Shown here: piece by piece, positions 35,516 through 45,347 of the stretch | How positions within the stretch are numbered: the first letter of the stretch is position 1 | Layout of the letters: the number at the start of each line of letters is the position of its first letter | Assembly (NCBI GenBank): GCA_029210265.1 | Contig: JARGNP010000001.1 | Coordinates: 267,442 to 331,441 of the forward strand | Origin: Legionellaceae bacterium | GTDB lineage: Bacteria > Pseudomonadota > Gammaproteobacteria > Legionellales > Legionellaceae | DNA length: 64,000 nt | Direction: 5' to 3' | Program-made: the position numbers and the translations under genes | Notes under the pieces: generated by a model | Told to the model about the DNA's origin: nothing | Database searches by the model: none | Seen by the model: the letters and a program-made list of their open reading frames with translations, nothing else

Positions 35516-36586
35516 ATGAATATTCTGATTGTAGGTGCAGGGCCCGTTGGTCTTACAGCAGGTGTTGAGTTAGCAAGACAAGGCGCGCACGTTGAAATTA
35601 TAGAAAAAAAAGAAGCAGGTTCGACCTTATCGCGTGCAATTGGTATTAACCCTCATAGCTTAAAAATTTTAGAAGCGTCCGGTGTTACAGAAAAATTACT
35701 TGCCGAAGGCATTAAGTATGAGGCAGCGCATTTTTATCATCAAAAAAAACCTTGGGTAACGTTACAGCTCAATGCGGCCTCCCCAATTCAATACGGTTAT
35801 AATTTTATGTTAGGCCTTCCTCAGGATAGAACGGAATCTATTTTATCTAAAGTATTTACACATTTAGGTGGGAGTATCCACTATGACACGAAATTAAAGA
35901 GTATCACGCAAGGTAAAGAAGGTGTTATTGCGAAAACATCTGCCGGACAAGCGTTTTCGTGTGATTATTTGATTGGTGCTGATGGTGTTCATAGCGTAAC
36001 GCGTCAGCTTATAGGTATTGATTGCGAATACACAGAGCTTCCAGAAATATGGTCGATTGCAGATGTTGATGCCGATCGTAATGATTTAGCGGATGGTGTA
36101 AGCGTGTATTTGCTGGATCCTGGTAAAATAGTGTTTATAGCACCGATAGGTGAACGTCGTTTTCGCCTTGTTTCTAATACAAAGCAGGTACTTAAAGTTA
36201 TTCCTACAGATTTAAACATCACAAAAATTCGCCGAGAGGCCGAGTTTAAAATAAATATTGGGCAAGTCAAAAACTATCAAAAAGGACGTGTGTTTTTAGC
36301 TGGTGATGCAGCTCATGCTCATTCTCCGGTTGGAGGGCGGGGTATGAATCTTGGGATTGCTGATGCCGCTGATTTAGCAGAAAAATTAGTAACGGGTGCA
36401 GGGGATGAGTACACAGCATCTCGTTATGCCGAAGGTAAAAAGATTATTGCTGGCTCCGAAATGCTACGAAAAATATTAGGTACAACAAGCCCATGGAGGC
36501 ATTTTTTAGTTCTGAAATTATTTAAACTTATTGCCGCAGTTCCTGCATTACAGAGAAAATTTGCCAGTAAATTTCTTTATGGTTAA
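35516..36586 (+). CDS. FAD-dependent monooxygenase
   Basis: 356-residue flavoprotein hydroxylase of the PheA/TfdB and UbiH-like superfamily. It would use NAD(P)H and oxygen to hydroxylate an aromatic or similar compound. The three FAD signatures are present: N-terminal Rossmann loop VGAGPVGLTAGVELAR, the DG motif YLIGADGVHSVTRQ, and FLAGDAAHAHSPVGGRGMN for the ribityl/pyrophosphate part of FAD. AGGGAAG precedes the ATG. The protein is short for the phenol hydroxylase branch (no C-terminal thioredoxin-like domain). The substrate cannot be inferred, and its neighbours (CPBP protein, L,D-transpeptidase) do not indicate a pathway. Confidence 0.87.
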   Translation: MNILIVGAGPVGLTAGVELARQGAHVEIIEKKEAGSTLSRAIGINPHSLKILEASGVTEKLLAEGIKYEAAHFYHQKKPWVTLQLNAASPIQYGYNFMLGLPQDRTESILSKVFTHLGGSIHYDTKLKSITQGKEGVIAKTSAGQAFSCDYLIGADGVHSVTRQLIGIDCEYTELPEIWSIADVDADRNDLADGVSVYLLDPGKIVFIAPIGERRFRLVSNTKQVLKVIPTDLNITKIRREAEFKINIGQVKNYQKGRVFLAGDAAHAHSPVGGRGMNLGIADAADLAEKLVTGAGDEYTASRYAEGKKIIAGSEMLRKILGTTSPWRHFLVLKLFKLIAAVPALQRKFASKFLYG

Positions 36587-36672
36587 AACTAAAAAATTAA
36601 TGCAAAGGCTTGAATTGGTCAACTTTTGGTCTAAAGTAAACAATGAAGTCCATCGTTGTTTAAGGATTGATC

Positions 36673-37224
36673 ATGAAAGCATTAAGATATTATATAAAAA
36701 CACGTCATGTGTTGGCGTCATTTGGGTTTAGTCTTGCCTTATTGGCGGCGCCTGGTGTGTCACAGGCCTCTTCTGGCTCAAGCATTAAAGTAGCAGAAGC
36801 TACCACAACAAGCAGTGTTAAACCGTATATGGTGATCGCACGAAACACGTTTGTGTTTAGTCCGCGAACCTTAAGGTGGAAGGCGATAAATGACAAAGGG
36901 AAGGTTGTACGAACAGGGAAAGGGTCGGGTGGCAAGAGCTATTGTAAAGACACGCGTCGCGCCTGTTTAACACCTACAGGAACCTTTAGTATCATCAGTA
37001 AACGTGGGGCGAACTGCCGTTCTAGCAAGTATCCTATAGGTAAAGGTGGTTCACCGATGCCTTATTGTATGTTTTTTAGTAAGTATTATGCTGTTCATGG
37101 GTCATATCATGTACCTAATCATAACGCGAGTCATGGTTGTGTTCGTATAAAACCTAATGATGCACGTTGGTTATATAACAACTTTATGCGTATCGGCACA
37201 AAAGTAATTATTAAATCATACTGA
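36673..37224 (+). CDS. L,D-transpeptidase (YkuD domain)
   Basis: 183-residue exported enzyme that would make 3-3 cross-links in peptidoglycan or attach proteins to it. A signal peptide (about residues 1-33, hydrophobic core FGFSLALLAAPG, cleavage near SQAS) precedes a YkuD domain. The catalytic motif is intact: AVHGSYHVP, then NASHGCVRI with the nucleophilic Cys and following Arg. The TPTGTFSI strand is also typical. ATG 36673 was chosen because TAAGGA (36661-36666) is six bases upstream. It has no LysM or other wall-binding domain. Its closest functional relatives cannot be distinguished by eye. Confidence 0.9.
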   Translation: MKALRYYIKTRHVLASFGFSLALLAAPGVSQASSGSSIKVAEATTTSSVKPYMVIARNTFVFSPRTLRWKAINDKGKVVRTGKGSGGKSYCKDTRRACLTPTGTFSIISKRGANCRSSKYPIGKGGSPMPYCMFFSKYYAVHGSYHVPNHNASHGCVRIKPNDARWLYNNFMRIGTKVIIKSY

Positions 37225-37292
37225 TCGTGCTTAAACGTGATTTCATGCTAAAATCAACGCATTCTTATTGATTTTAGCTGAAGCACGTTATT

Positions 37293-38123
37293 ATGATTAC
37301 GATTAAAACCCCAGAACAAATTGAAAAAATGCGTATCGCAGGTCGTTTGACCTCTAAAGTATTAGAGGCATTAAGTACGGTGATTAAAGCAGGTATGACA
37401 ACGTTAGAAGTCGATACGTTCTGTGAAGATTATATTCGGAATACGCTGCATGCCATTCCAGGCAGCAAAGGTCAATATGGCTACCCGTATTCTGTAAATA
37501 CATCGCTTAATCATGTCGTATGTCACGGCATGCCTTCAGCTACGCAAGTGCTTAAAAAAGGCGATATTGTTAACGTAGATATTACCGTGATTTATGAAGG
37601 ATTTTATGGTGATAGCAGTAAGATGTTTTGTATTGGTGAGGTGCCTGTATTTGCGAAGCGCTTGGTTGATGTCACACAGCAATGTTTATATGCCGGAATA
37701 TCTGTGGTCAAGCCCGGTTGCACTTTAGGGGATATTGGTCATGCTATACAAAGTTTAGCGGTTAAAAACGGTTATTCTATTGTTCGTGAATATTGTGGTC
37801 ACGGAATTGGTGAAAAAATGCATGAAGATCCACAGGTCGTGCATTATGGGCGTCCTGGCGTGGGTGAGGTATTAAAAGAAGGCATGACGTTTACGATTGA
37901 GCCGATGATTAATCAAGGCCGTGCTGAACTCAAGCATCTTGAAAAAGAATTTACGATTGGCGAGCCACCTCGAAAAGGTAAATGGCCTATTGCTTTAACA
38001 AAAGATAGAAAGCTATCGGCTCAGTGGGAACATACGTTACTAGTAACCTCTACAGGCGTTGATGTATTAACTCTGCGCGAAGAAGAGCGGGATGTATTTG
38101 AGTATATTGCGTTAGATTATTAA
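37293..38123 (+). CDS. map: Methionine aminopeptidase, type I
   Basis: Removes the initiator methionine from nascent proteins in the cytosol. 276 residues, slightly longer than the usual 255-265 owing to the C-terminal tail. The five metal ligands are visible in order: Asp in NVDITV, Asp in YGDSSKMF, His in CGHGIGEKMHEDP, Glu in FTIEPM and Glu in QWEHTLLV. The NHVVCHG substrate histidine is also present. No strong ribosome site is seen upstream of the ATG. It is convergent with the HAD-motif gene, ten bases away. In many relatives map lies next to rpsB or glnD; here it stands alone on its strand. Confidence 0.95.
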   Translation: MITIKTPEQIEKMRIAGRLTSKVLEALSTVIKAGMTTLEVDTFCEDYIRNTLHAIPGSKGQYGYPYSVNTSLNHVVCHGMPSATQVLKKGDIVNVDITVIYEGFYGDSSKMFCIGEVPVFAKRLVDVTQQCLYAGISVVKPGCTLGDIGHAIQSLAVKNGYSIVREYCGHGIGEKMHEDPQVVHYGRPGVGEVLKEGMTFTIEPMINQGRAELKHLEKEFTIGEPPRKGKWPIALTKDRKLSAQWEHTLLVTSTGVDVLTLREEERDVFEYIALDY

Positions 38124-38132
38124 TTGATTTTG

Positions 38133-39011
38133 TCACATGGCTATGGCGGGCTCTGTTGTTGGTGTGTGTATGTGCGCATAGGTTGCAGTACTTGCAAATA
38201 ATCCACATCCCATGGCTGTTAATATGGCTGCGCCACCTAGAGGTGGCGCAATCAATGCGCATGTGGCAAGTAGACCCACAGCAACGAACAGACCGGCTAG
38301 ACCGGATGTAAGCGCTGGGTTTTCTAAAATAAAACTTAATAAGCTTGCATCCACATGATGTGATGTGCAATCTACTCGAGCAAGAGAAGCGCCAAGAGCC
38401 TCTTGATCGGCTACTATAAAACTCGTTTTATAACGCAGAACATGATGTGAATTTAATCGAATATTTTTTAGCTCGGCAGCTTTTGATACGTTTTTCTCAT
38501 CATCATCAAAAAAATCATAGCATGTGTCTTGGTCTACGTATTGTTGATCAAAAGCAACCTTTTGTAATAACTCAATGTGCTGATTTTTCCCTTCATTCTC
38601 GGTGAGTAATTCCACAGCACTAATAAAATCAGAGCCTATTTCAGGAATGTAAGCAATCAATAAGGGGTGTTCATGACCTTGTATTTTGTAAGCGTTAATA
38701 GCGACTAAGTCCAATATTTCCACTACGCGAGTAAACGTTATCGATGTTTTTAAAATCGTTTGAAAATAACCCGCAATGTAATCAGGGTTATTATGATACG
38801 TTGCGATACCAAATGCATGCTCTGAGTCTAGTTTAAATAATTCTGAAGGTATGTCTGTTTTTGTATTGCACTTAGCTGCCTCTGATCCTTGGTTTAAAAA
38901 GGTGCTTGAAGGTGTCTTTTTATTTATATCTGTCAGTTTGTCTGTTGATAATGTATGTTTTTGGGTGATGGTTTGATCAAAATCAAAAATGCGGTAATGT
39001 TTTACAGGCAT
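38133..39011 (-). CDS. HAD-motif protein with C-terminal membrane hairpin, effector-like
   Basis: 292 residues. The N-terminus holds HAD motif I as FDFDQTIT (Asp10, Asp12), expected to form a phospho-aspartate. FGIATYHNNPDYIAGYF follows near residue 85, and an acidic cluster YDFFDDDEKN near 165 is a candidate metal site. I associate this layout with Legionella-type effector families, from memory. A hydrophobic Gly/Ala-rich hairpin (two helices, about 228-280) comes just before a short polar tail. The start at 39011 was chosen because AGG is well spaced; a GTG nine bases earlier is possible. It is third after mnmA and erpA on the same strand. Catalysis and export are inferred. Confidence 0.8.
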   Translation of the reverse strand: MPVKHYRIFDFDQTITQKHTLSTDKLTDINKKTPSSTFLNQGSEAAKCNTKTDIPSELFKLDSEHAFGIATYHNNPDYIAGYFQTILKTSITFTRVVEILDLVAINAYKIQGHEHPLLIAYIPEIGSDFISAVELLTENEGKNQHIELLQKVAFDQQYVDQDTCYDFFDDDEKNVSKAAELKNIRLNSHHVLRYKTSFIVADQEALGASLARVDCTSHHVDASLLSFILENPALTSGLAGLFVAVGLLATCALIAPPLGGAAILTAMGCGLFASTATYAHIHTPTTEPAIAM

Positions 39012-39100
39012 AATATTCACCTAAATGCAGGTCATGGTAAATATCATGCTGTATTGTGTGCTTTGGATCAATGTTTGCGTTATATCTACAAGCAACACAT

Positions 39101-39472
39101 TTACTCGTCGTCATCACCCATGCTAAACGAAGAACCACAACCGCACGTAGTTTTAGCATTTGGGTTGCGAATCACGAAGCGTTCGCCTTGGATTTCTTGA
39201 ATATAATCAATTTCAGCTTGTTTTAAATATTGAATACTCATGGAATCAATCAGAAGCTTGACGCGTTCGCTGCTGGTTGAGCAATTTTGTTCAATCACAG
39301 TGTCATCTACGTTTTGTTTTTCATCAAACGTAAAGCCGTATTGAAAGCCTGAACAACCACCGCCCGTGATATAAATCCGGAGTTTGAGTTCTGGATTGCC
39401 TTCTTCTTGAATGAGCGAAGCGACTTTGTCAGCAGCGCTGACTGAAAAATTGATACCTGATGTTAATGTCAT
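39101..39472 (-). CDS. erpA: Iron-sulfur cluster insertion protein ErpA
   Basis: A-type carrier that delivers 4Fe-4S clusters to apoproteins. 123 residues. The three cluster cysteines are present: [16 protein letters not shown] and, at the C-terminus, [21 protein letters not shown] and [14 protein letters not shown] favour ErpA over IscA. Between DTVIEQN and KLLIDSMS there are about six additional residues (CSTSSERV region) compared with common ErpA sequences, adding a fourth Cys. It lies 28 bases after mnmA on the same strand, so co-transcription is likely; both functions depend on sulfur metabolism. Confidence 0.92.
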   Translation of the reverse strand: MTLTSGINFSVSAADKVASLIQEEGNPELKLRIYITGGGCSGFQYGFTFDEKQNVDDTVIEQNCSTSSERVKLLIDSMSIQYLKQAEIDYIQEIQGERFVIRNPNAKTTCGCGSSFSMGDDDE

Positions 39473-39500
39473 AGCTTATCTCTTTATATTATTAATTATA

Positions 39501-40607
39501 TTAACGAATGATCTGCTCAATCACAGCGCCGCCTAAACAAATGTTTTGATCATAAAATACGATATACTGACCTACGGTAATCGCGCGTTGTGGTTCTGAA
39601 AACATGATGACATGCTGATTTTTATTTTCAGAATCTTTAGGGGAAATTAAGCATGCTTGTTCTACTTGTCGGTAACGGGTTTTAGCCATGCATGTTTTAG
39701 GGAATGCGTCTTCGGGGATCGGATTTAACCAGTGAATTGGGCCACATATGAGTCCATTGCTGTATAGCATAGGATGATCGGTACCTTGAGCAACCAGTAG
39801 GGTATTGGTTGCGAGATTTTTGTCGACCACATACCAAGGAGCATCCGGCGCATTACGTACGCCACCGATATTAAGACCTTGGCGTTGTCCCATGGTATAA
39901 AACATCAGTCCATCATGTTGCCCTAATACTTCACCGTCGGTTGATTTTATAGGACCCGGTGTGGCCAGCATGAATTCGTTTAGAAAGCTTTTAAACGGTC
40001 GTTCGCCAATAAAACAAAGTCCGGTGGAGTCTTTTTTTGCAGCATTAACTAAATTGAGTTTTTCAGCCATCACACGAATATCGGGTTTTAAATAATCACC
40101 TATAGGAAAGTGCGTTTTTGCGAGTGCTTCAGATGTAATCGCATGTAAGAAATAGGTTTGGTCTTTGTTGCGATCTTTGGCTTTGCATAAGCGATATTGG
40201 CCGTTTTTAGAGTCTACGCGTGCGTAATGGCCTGTTGCGATACCATCGGCACCCAAACTTAATGCATGTTCTAAAAATAGTTTAAATTTAATTTCTTTAT
40301 TACAGAGCACATCGGGATTAGGGGTTCGGCCAGCCTCGTACTCTGAAAGTACGTGTTCAAATACGTTGTTCCAGTAAGCTTCTGAAAAATTAATTTGATG
40401 TAGTGGGATATTAAGTTGATCACAAACCGCTTGTGCGTCGGCAAGGTCATCTGCCGCGGCACAATAACCTGGTTTATCATCATGCTCCCAGTTTTTCATA
40501 AAAAGGCCTTCGACCTCATAGCCTTGCTCTATAAGAATCCAAGCTGCGACAGAAGAATCAACACCACCTGACATGCCGATGATAATTTTTTTATTTTTTT
40601 TACTCAT
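39501..40607 (-). CDS. mnmA: tRNA-specific 2-thiouridylase MnmA
   Basis: Puts sulfur on C2 of the wobble uridine in tRNA-Lys, -Glu and -Gln, working with the IscS/Tus relay. 368 residues, normal length. The PP-loop [13 protein letters not shown] is at the N-terminus. [14 protein letters not shown] holds the first catalytic Cys, and [10 protein letters not shown] the second, persulfide-forming Cys. [10 protein letters not shown] and [10 protein letters not shown] are also family landmarks. Divergent from rpmF. Followed closely by erpA and then the HAD-motif gene on the same strand. Confidence 0.96.
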   Translation of the reverse strand: MSKKNKKIIIGMSGGVDSSVAAWILIEQGYEVEGLFMKNWEHDDKPGYCAAADDLADAQAVCDQLNIPLHQINFSEAYWNNVFEHVLSEYEAGRTPNPDVLCNKEIKFKLFLEHALSLGADGIATGHYARVDSKNGQYRLCKAKDRNKDQTYFLHAITSEALAKTHFPIGDYLKPDIRVMAEKLNLVNAAKKDSTGLCFIGERPFKSFLNEFMLATPGPIKSTDGEVLGQHDGLMFYTMGQRQGLNIGGVRNAPDAPWYVVDKNLATNTLLVAQGTDHPMLYSNGLICGPIHWLNPIPEDAFPKTCMAKTRYRQVEQACLISPKDSENKNQHVIMFSEPQRAITVGQYIVFYDQNICLGGAVIEQIIR

Positions 40608-40707
40608 AGTTACTCATAAAATATGATTATATCTGCTTCAAAAAAGCGTATTTTAGCAAAAAATATGAGAAAACGGGAGATTATGTGTAAGAGATGTGTA
40701 AGAAAAC

Positions 40708-40736
40708 TTGGATTTAGGCAAAAAACTCGGTAGAAT
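40708..40736 (+). promoter_or_regulatory. Predicted promoter of the rpmF-plsX-fab operon
   Basis: TTGGAT (40708-40713), exactly 17 bases, then TAGAAT (40731-40736; five of six consensus bases). The rpmF start is 39 bases further on. It sits in the 167-bp divergent region between mnmA and rpmF and would serve at least rpmF, plsX, fabD and fabG. By-eye prediction. Confidence 0.5.
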
Positions 40737-40774
40737 CCAGGCCCAATGAAATCAAGTTGGTTAGGAGTAAAGCA

Positions 40775-40978
40775 ATGGCAGTCCAGCAAAATAGAAGAAC
40801 ACGTTCAACCCGTGGTATGCGTCGTCAACATGATGGCTTAAAAAAACCTGAGCTTTCAGTGAATGCAACAACAGGCGAAACGCATCTTCGTCATCACATC
40901 ACACCAGACGGCTATGATTGTCGTGGTGAGCGTCGTGTGCTTGTGACAGAAACGGTTTACGAAGAAGATCAAGAGTAA
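40775..40978 (+). CDS. rpmF: 50S ribosomal protein L32
   Basis: 67-residue L32 with the typical start [17 protein letters not shown] and the GETHLRHH segment. TAGGAG (40762-40767) lies seven bases before the ATG at 40775, which decides the start over a longer frame. No YceD (DUF177) gene precedes it, although yceD-rpmF is the common pairing; here mnmA is divergently placed instead. plsX starts six bases after the stop. Coupling of L32 to fatty-acid and phospholipid synthesis genes is a known bacterial arrangement. Confidence 0.95.
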   Translation: MAVQQNRRTRSTRGMRRQHDGLKKPELSVNATTGETHLRHHITPDGYDCRGERRVLVTETVYEEDQE

Positions 40979-40984
40979 GCGCGC

Positions 40985-42019
40985 TTGAAAACAGTAACGG
41001 TTTCAGTCGATGCTATGGGCGGCGATCACGGCCTTTGTGTTGTGATCCCCGCGTGCATCGCTGCTGTGAATAAAAATAAAAAGTTAAATTTGCTCTTAGT
41101 TGGTGATGAGCAACAAATCACCGAGCATCTTTTACAGAAGGGGATGTTAAGTCACCCTCAACTCAGTATTGTTCATGCTCCAGAAGTTGTGGCGATGGAT
41201 GAGCTTCCTTCACACGCACTGCGAAACAAAAAAAAATCGTCCATGCGTATCGCCGTGAATATGGTGAAAGAAGGACGTGCTGAGGCTTGTGTAAGCGCAG
41301 GCAATACCGGTGCCTTAATGGGGACCGCACGTTTTGTACTTAAAACGCTTTCAGGAATTGATAAACCAGCTATTATTGCTGAGGTTCCTACCAAAAATAA
41401 AAATTCTCGAACACGTGTGATTGATTTAGGTGCTAATGTTGATTCCAGTGCGGAGCATCTGTTTCAATTTGCTGTGATGGGTTCGGCTCTTATTAAAGCA
41501 TTAGATCACAAAGATAAGCCTAAAATTGGTGTGCTCAATGTTGGTGTTGAAGAAATCAAAGGCAATGAGCAAGTAAAACGCATCGCTCAAATACTCTCTA
41601 AGTGCAGTGTCATGAACTACGTTGGTTTTGTCGAAGGCGACCATTTTTATTCTGGTGATGTTGATCTGATTGTTTGTGATGGTTTTGTGGGTAATGTTGC
41701 GCTCAAAGCTAGTGAAGGTATCGCAAAACTTATGTTTACGGTACTTAAAGAATCGTTTATGCGAACATGGTGGACACGCGTGATAGGTTTGATGGCTCGT
41801 CCTGTTTTAGCACATCTAAAAAAACGAATGGATCCTGCGCGTTATAACGGAGCAACTATTTTAGGGCTCAATGGTATTGTCGTCAAAAGCCATGGTGGCG
41901 CCACAGAATTAGCGTTTGAATTTGCTATCGAACAAGCTTTTTTGCAAGTTGAAAACCGCGTGGTAGATTTAGTACGCGCACAAATGGCAACGTTTATTGA
42001 TCAAGGAGTTTTATTATGA
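40985..42019 (+). CDS. plsX: Phosphate acyltransferase PlsX
   Basis: Converts acyl-ACP to acyl-phosphate for PlsY in phospholipid synthesis. 344 residues. The N-terminal [11 protein letters not shown] signature, [12 protein letters not shown] and [13 protein letters not shown] are present. The start codon is TTG at 40985, six bases after rpmF, with only a weak ribosome site, so expression probably depends on coupling to rpmF. The stop overlaps the fabD ATG (ATGA). fabH, which usually lies between plsX and fabD in Gammaproteobacteria, is absent. Confidence 0.95.
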   Translation: MKTVTVSVDAMGGDHGLCVVIPACIAAVNKNKKLNLLLVGDEQQITEHLLQKGMLSHPQLSIVHAPEVVAMDELPSHALRNKKKSSMRIAVNMVKEGRAEACVSAGNTGALMGTARFVLKTLSGIDKPAIIAEVPTKNKNSRTRVIDLGANVDSSAEHLFQFAVMGSALIKALDHKDKPKIGVLNVGVEEIKGNEQVKRIAQILSKCSVMNYVGFVEGDHFYSGDVDLIVCDGFVGNVALKASEGIAKLMFTVLKESFMRTWWTRVIGLMARPVLAHLKKRMDPARYNGATILGLNGIVVKSHGGATELAFEFAIEQAFLQVENRVVDLVRAQMATFIDQGVLL

Positions 42020-42957
42020 ACTCGATAAGTACAGCATTTGTATTTCCTGGCCAAGGCTCTCAATCGCTGGGTATGCTACGTGATTTAGCAGAACAGCACC
42101 CACTTGTTCTGGATGTTTTTTCTACCGTTTCTGGTGCTGTTAATTATGATGTATGGGCGTTGGTACAAGCGGATGCAGAGCAACAATTAAATCAAACCGA
42201 ATTTACACAAGTTGCCATGTTAGCTGCTGATGTAGCTATTTACCGTGTTTTAGAATTTCATAATATTCATGCAGATATGTCTGCTGGACACAGCCTCGGG
42301 GAGTACGCAGCTTTAGTCTGTGCCGATGCGCTCAATTTAGCCGATGCAGCACGCTTGGTTCAGGCTCGTGGGCAACTCATGCAGCAAACCGTTCCTATAG
42401 GGGAAGGTGCTATGGCTGCTATCGTCGGACTAACGGATGAACAAGTGCAAGAGCTATGTCAGGAAGCATCAACCCAAACACATGTAGTGAGTCCTGCGAA
42501 TTACAATGCCATTGGGCAAGTGGTTATTGCCGGGCATACGGATGCTGTCAAACAAGCTATGGTGCTGGCAGAAGCTAAGCAAGCCCGGCTGGCGAAAGAA
42601 ATCCCGGTCAGTGTACCTTGTCATTGTGAGTTATTACGTGACGCGGCCACAAAATTTCAAGAAGTTTTAGAAAAAACAACGTTTATTACGCCTAAGCGTG
42701 CTGTCATAAGTAATGTTGATCTTAGTACGCATACCACACCGGATAATATGCGTCGCTTGCTTGCTGAGCAGCTGTATAAACCCGTACGTTGGGTTGAAAC
42801 TGTTCAAGCAATGAAACAAGCCGGCGTAACTCAAATTATAGAATGCGGTCCAGGAAGCGTGCTAGCAGGTCTCACGAAGCGTATCGACCGCTCAATTCCT
42901 GCCCTGAGCGTGAATAATCCAGCAAATCTTTCGAAAGCTTTAGCCTTAAAGGAATAA
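42016..42957 (+). CDS. fabD: Malonyl-CoA:ACP transacylase FabD
   Basis: Loads malonate from CoA onto ACP for fatty-acid elongation. 313 residues. [11 protein letters not shown] is at the N-terminus. The nucleophile elbow is [12 protein letters not shown] (Ser), and the catalytic His lies in [13 protein letters not shown], where most relatives have PFHS-like residues. [12 protein letters not shown] is the C-terminal landmark. Coupled to plsX by a four-base overlap; fabG follows four bases after the stop. Confidence 0.95.
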   Translation: MNSISTAFVFPGQGSQSLGMLRDLAEQHPLVLDVFSTVSGAVNYDVWALVQADAEQQLNQTEFTQVAMLAADVAIYRVLEFHNIHADMSAGHSLGEYAALVCADALNLADAARLVQARGQLMQQTVPIGEGAMAAIVGLTDEQVQELCQEASTQTHVVSPANYNAIGQVVIAGHTDAVKQAMVLAEAKQARLAKEIPVSVPCHCELLRDAATKFQEVLEKTTFITPKRAVISNVDLSTHTTPDNMRRLLAEQLYKPVRWVETVQAMKQAGVTQIIECGPGSVLAGLTKRIDRSIPALSVNNPANLSKALALKE

Positions 42958-42961
42958 CCTC

Positions 42962-43708
42962 ATGATTGAACTTAACGATAAAGTAGCTTTAGTTACTGGC
43001 GCGAGCCGTGGTATTGGCATGGCCATTGCTAAAAAATTAGCAGCTCAAGGTGCCTACGTCATTGGAACAGCAACAACAGCTGAAGGTGCTGCAAGCATTA
43101 CATCTTATTTAGAAGAAGATAAGTTGGCAGGGCATGGCGCGGTACTCAATGTAACAGATAATGAGAGTGTTGATGCATTGTTAGCTTTATTGAGTGATGC
43201 CGATAAAACGCCATCAATTCTTGTGAATAATGCAGGCATTACAGCGGATAATTTATTGCTTCGTATGAGTGATGATGAGTGGGACCGTGTGATTGCAACT
43301 AATTTAAGCGCTGTTTTTCGTATGACACGTGCTTGTATTAAACCTATGTTCCGCGCTCGCTGGGGACGTATTATCAATATTGGTTCTGTTGTGGGTTCAA
43401 GTGGCAATTCTGGACAGGCAAATTACACGGCCGCAAAAGCAGGGGTGATCGGATTTTCTAAATCACTTGCACAGGAAGTGGGTAGTCGGGGCATCACAGT
43501 TAATACTGTATCACCAGGATTTATTAGTACAGATATGACGGATGCATTACCTGATTTAGTCAAGTCAGAAATGCTCAAACGTATACCAGCAAAACGTTTT
43601 GGAACACCGGATGATGTTGCGGCTGCCGTTACCTTTTTAGCTTCAGACTTGTCAAATTATGTTACAGGTGATACAATTCATGTAAATGGTGGTATGTATA
43701 TGGATTAA
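42962..43708 (+). CDS. fabG: 3-oxoacyl-ACP reductase FabG
   Basis: NADPH-dependent reductase of the elongation cycle. 248 residues, classical short-chain dehydrogenase. TGASRGIGMAIA is the cofactor loop, NNAGIT the structural Asn, and the Ser-Tyr-Lys triad is in GSVVGSSGNSGQANYTAAKAG. The C-terminus VTGDTIHVNGGMYMD is typical. Four bases after fabD. After its stop a 136-bp gap with an imperfect hairpin (about 43720-43747) separates it from acpP, which often has its own promoter. Confidence 0.96.
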   Translation: MIELNDKVALVTGASRGIGMAIAKKLAAQGAYVIGTATTAEGAASITSYLEEDKLAGHGAVLNVTDNESVDALLALLSDADKTPSILVNNAGITADNLLLRMSDDEWDRVIATNLSAVFRMTRACIKPMFRARWGRIINIGSVVGSSGNSGQANYTAAKAGVIGFSKSLAQEVGSRGITVNTVSPGFISTDMTDALPDLVKSEMLKRIPAKRFGTPDDVAAAVTFLASDLSNYVTGDTIHVNGGMYMD

Positions 43709-43844
43709 ATTATTGATAAAATACGCACGCGAGAGACTTGCGTTATTTCAATAATCGAATAAACTACCCATAAGTTATAGATCTTAATAGATTTTATAGA
43801 ACAGTATAAATTATTTTATCAACCGAAAAGAGGAAGTATAGGTT

Positions 43845-44093
43845 ATGAGCACAGTTGGCACGGTAACAGAACGCGTTCGCAAAATTGTCGTTGAACAATT
43901 AGGTGTAAAAGAAGAAGAGTTGAAAAATGATGCTTCTTTTGTTGATGATTTAGGTGCTGATTCGTTAGATACTGTTGAACTTGTTATGGCTTTGGAAGAA
44001 GAGTTCGAAACAGAAATTCCTGATGAAAAAGCCGAACAAATCACAACGGTTCAAGGTGCAATTGATTACATCGATTCTAATACTAAAGTTTAA
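43845..44093 (+). CDS. acpP: Acyl carrier protein
   Basis: 82-residue acidic ACP. The phosphopantetheine serine is in [19 protein letters not shown]-terminal [15 protein letters not shown] and the acidic C-terminus fit the family. It is preceded by AGAGGAAG and an A/T-rich 136-bp gap that could hold a separate promoter (for example TTGCGT at 43738 with TAAACT at 43760), allowing the high ACP level most bacteria need. fabF follows nine bases later. Confidence 0.96.
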   Translation: MSTVGTVTERVRKIVVEQLGVKEEELKNDASFVDDLGADSLDTVELVMALEEEFETEIPDEKAEQITTVQGAIDYIDSNTKV

Positions 44094-44102
44094 GATTAAT
44101 CT

Positions 44103-45347
44103 ATGACAAAACGACGTGTGGTAATAACGGGTCTTGGCATGTTAACGCCTGTCGGGCTTAATGTAGAAGAGACTTGGAAGAATATTCTATCTGGGGTAAG
44201 TGGTGCAGGTCCTGTTGAGGATTTTGACACGACGGATTACCCTTCTAAAATTTGGGCAAAACTCAAAGGCTTTAATCCTGAAGATCATATGCCTATGAAA
44301 GATGCTCGAAAGATGGATCCATTCACCCAATTTGGTGTTGTTGCTGCCACCGAAGCATTGCGTGACGCAAACCTTGATATTGATGATGAATTATCACGTC
44401 GAGCAGGTGTGTGTGTTGGCGCAGGTATTGGTGGGATACAGACCATAACCAACAATCAAGATCGTTTGGTTAAGTCGGGACCACGTAAAGTATCGCCGTT
44501 TTTTATTCCAGCCGGCATTATTAACATGGTGGCTGGACAGATTTCGATTAAACATAATCTCAAAGGTCCCAATCTTTCAATTGTGACCGCATGTACTACA
44601 GGTACACATAGCATCGGTGTTGCTGGCAGAATGATTGCCTATGGCGATGCAGATGTCATGGTGTGCGGTGGTTCTGAGATGACGTTGAATCCTTTGTGTC
44701 TTGCGGGTTTTTCAGCTGTTCGAGCATTATCACGCCGTAACGATGATCCTAAAACAGCATCACGTCCTTGGGATAAAGATCGTGATGGCTTTGTGATGGG
44801 AGAAGGTGCGGGTATTTTAGTACTTGAAGACTATGAGCATGCAAAAGCTCGTGGCGCTAAAATTTACGCTGAATTAGCCGGTTTTGGTATGTCGGGTGAT
44901 GCTTATCACATTACGTCTCCTGATGAAGATGCTGCAGGTGCGACTGAGTCGATGGCAGCAACACTTCGCGATGCTGATATCGAACCTGAGCAAGTTGATT
45001 ATATTAATGCACATGGTACTTCGACTTATCTGAACGATAAAAACGAAACGATGGCTATTAAGCGTTTATTTAAAGATCATGCTTATAAATTGGCTGTGAG
45101 TTCAACTAAATCGATGACCGGTCATCTTTTAGGAGCTGCTGGAGCTGTTGAAGCGATTTTTAGTATTTTAGCTATTCGAGATCAAGTAGCACCACCTACC
45201 ATAAATTTAGATAATCCTGATGAAGGATGTGATTTAAATTATGTGCCGCACACACCGCAAAAGCGAGAAATTAATTACGTTTTAAGTAATTCTTTAGGCT
45301 TTGGTGGAACCAACGGAAGTTTGTTATTCAAAAAATTTGAGGAATAA
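44103..45347 (+). CDS. fabF: 3-oxoacyl-ACP synthase II FabF
   Basis: Condensing enzyme that elongates acyl-ACP with malonyl-ACP. 414 residues. Catalytic Cys in [12 protein letters not shown], with His in [10 protein letters not shown] and His in [11 protein letters not shown]; the C-terminal [10 protein letters not shown] is a KAS II signature. The residue after the catalytic Cys is Thr, where Ala is usual. tmk starts at the very next base after the stop, with no pabC or mltG between, unlike E. coli and many relatives. Confidence 0.96.
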   Translation: MTKRRVVITGLGMLTPVGLNVEETWKNILSGVSGAGPVEDFDTTDYPSKIWAKLKGFNPEDHMPMKDARKMDPFTQFGVVAATEALRDANLDIDDELSRRAGVCVGAGIGGIQTITNNQDRLVKSGPRKVSPFFIPAGIINMVAGQISIKHNLKGPNLSIVTACTTGTHSIGVAGRMIAYGDADVMVCGGSEMTLNPLCLAGFSAVRALSRRNDDPKTASRPWDKDRDGFVMGEGAGILVLEDYEHAKARGAKIYAELAGFGMSGDAYHITSPDEDAAGATESMAATLRDADIEPEQVDYINAHGTSTYLNDKNETMAIKRLFKDHAYKLAVSSTKSMTGHLLGAAGAVEAIFSILAIRDQVAPPTINLDNPDEGCDLNYVPHTPQKREINYVLSNSLGFGGTNGSLLFKKFEE

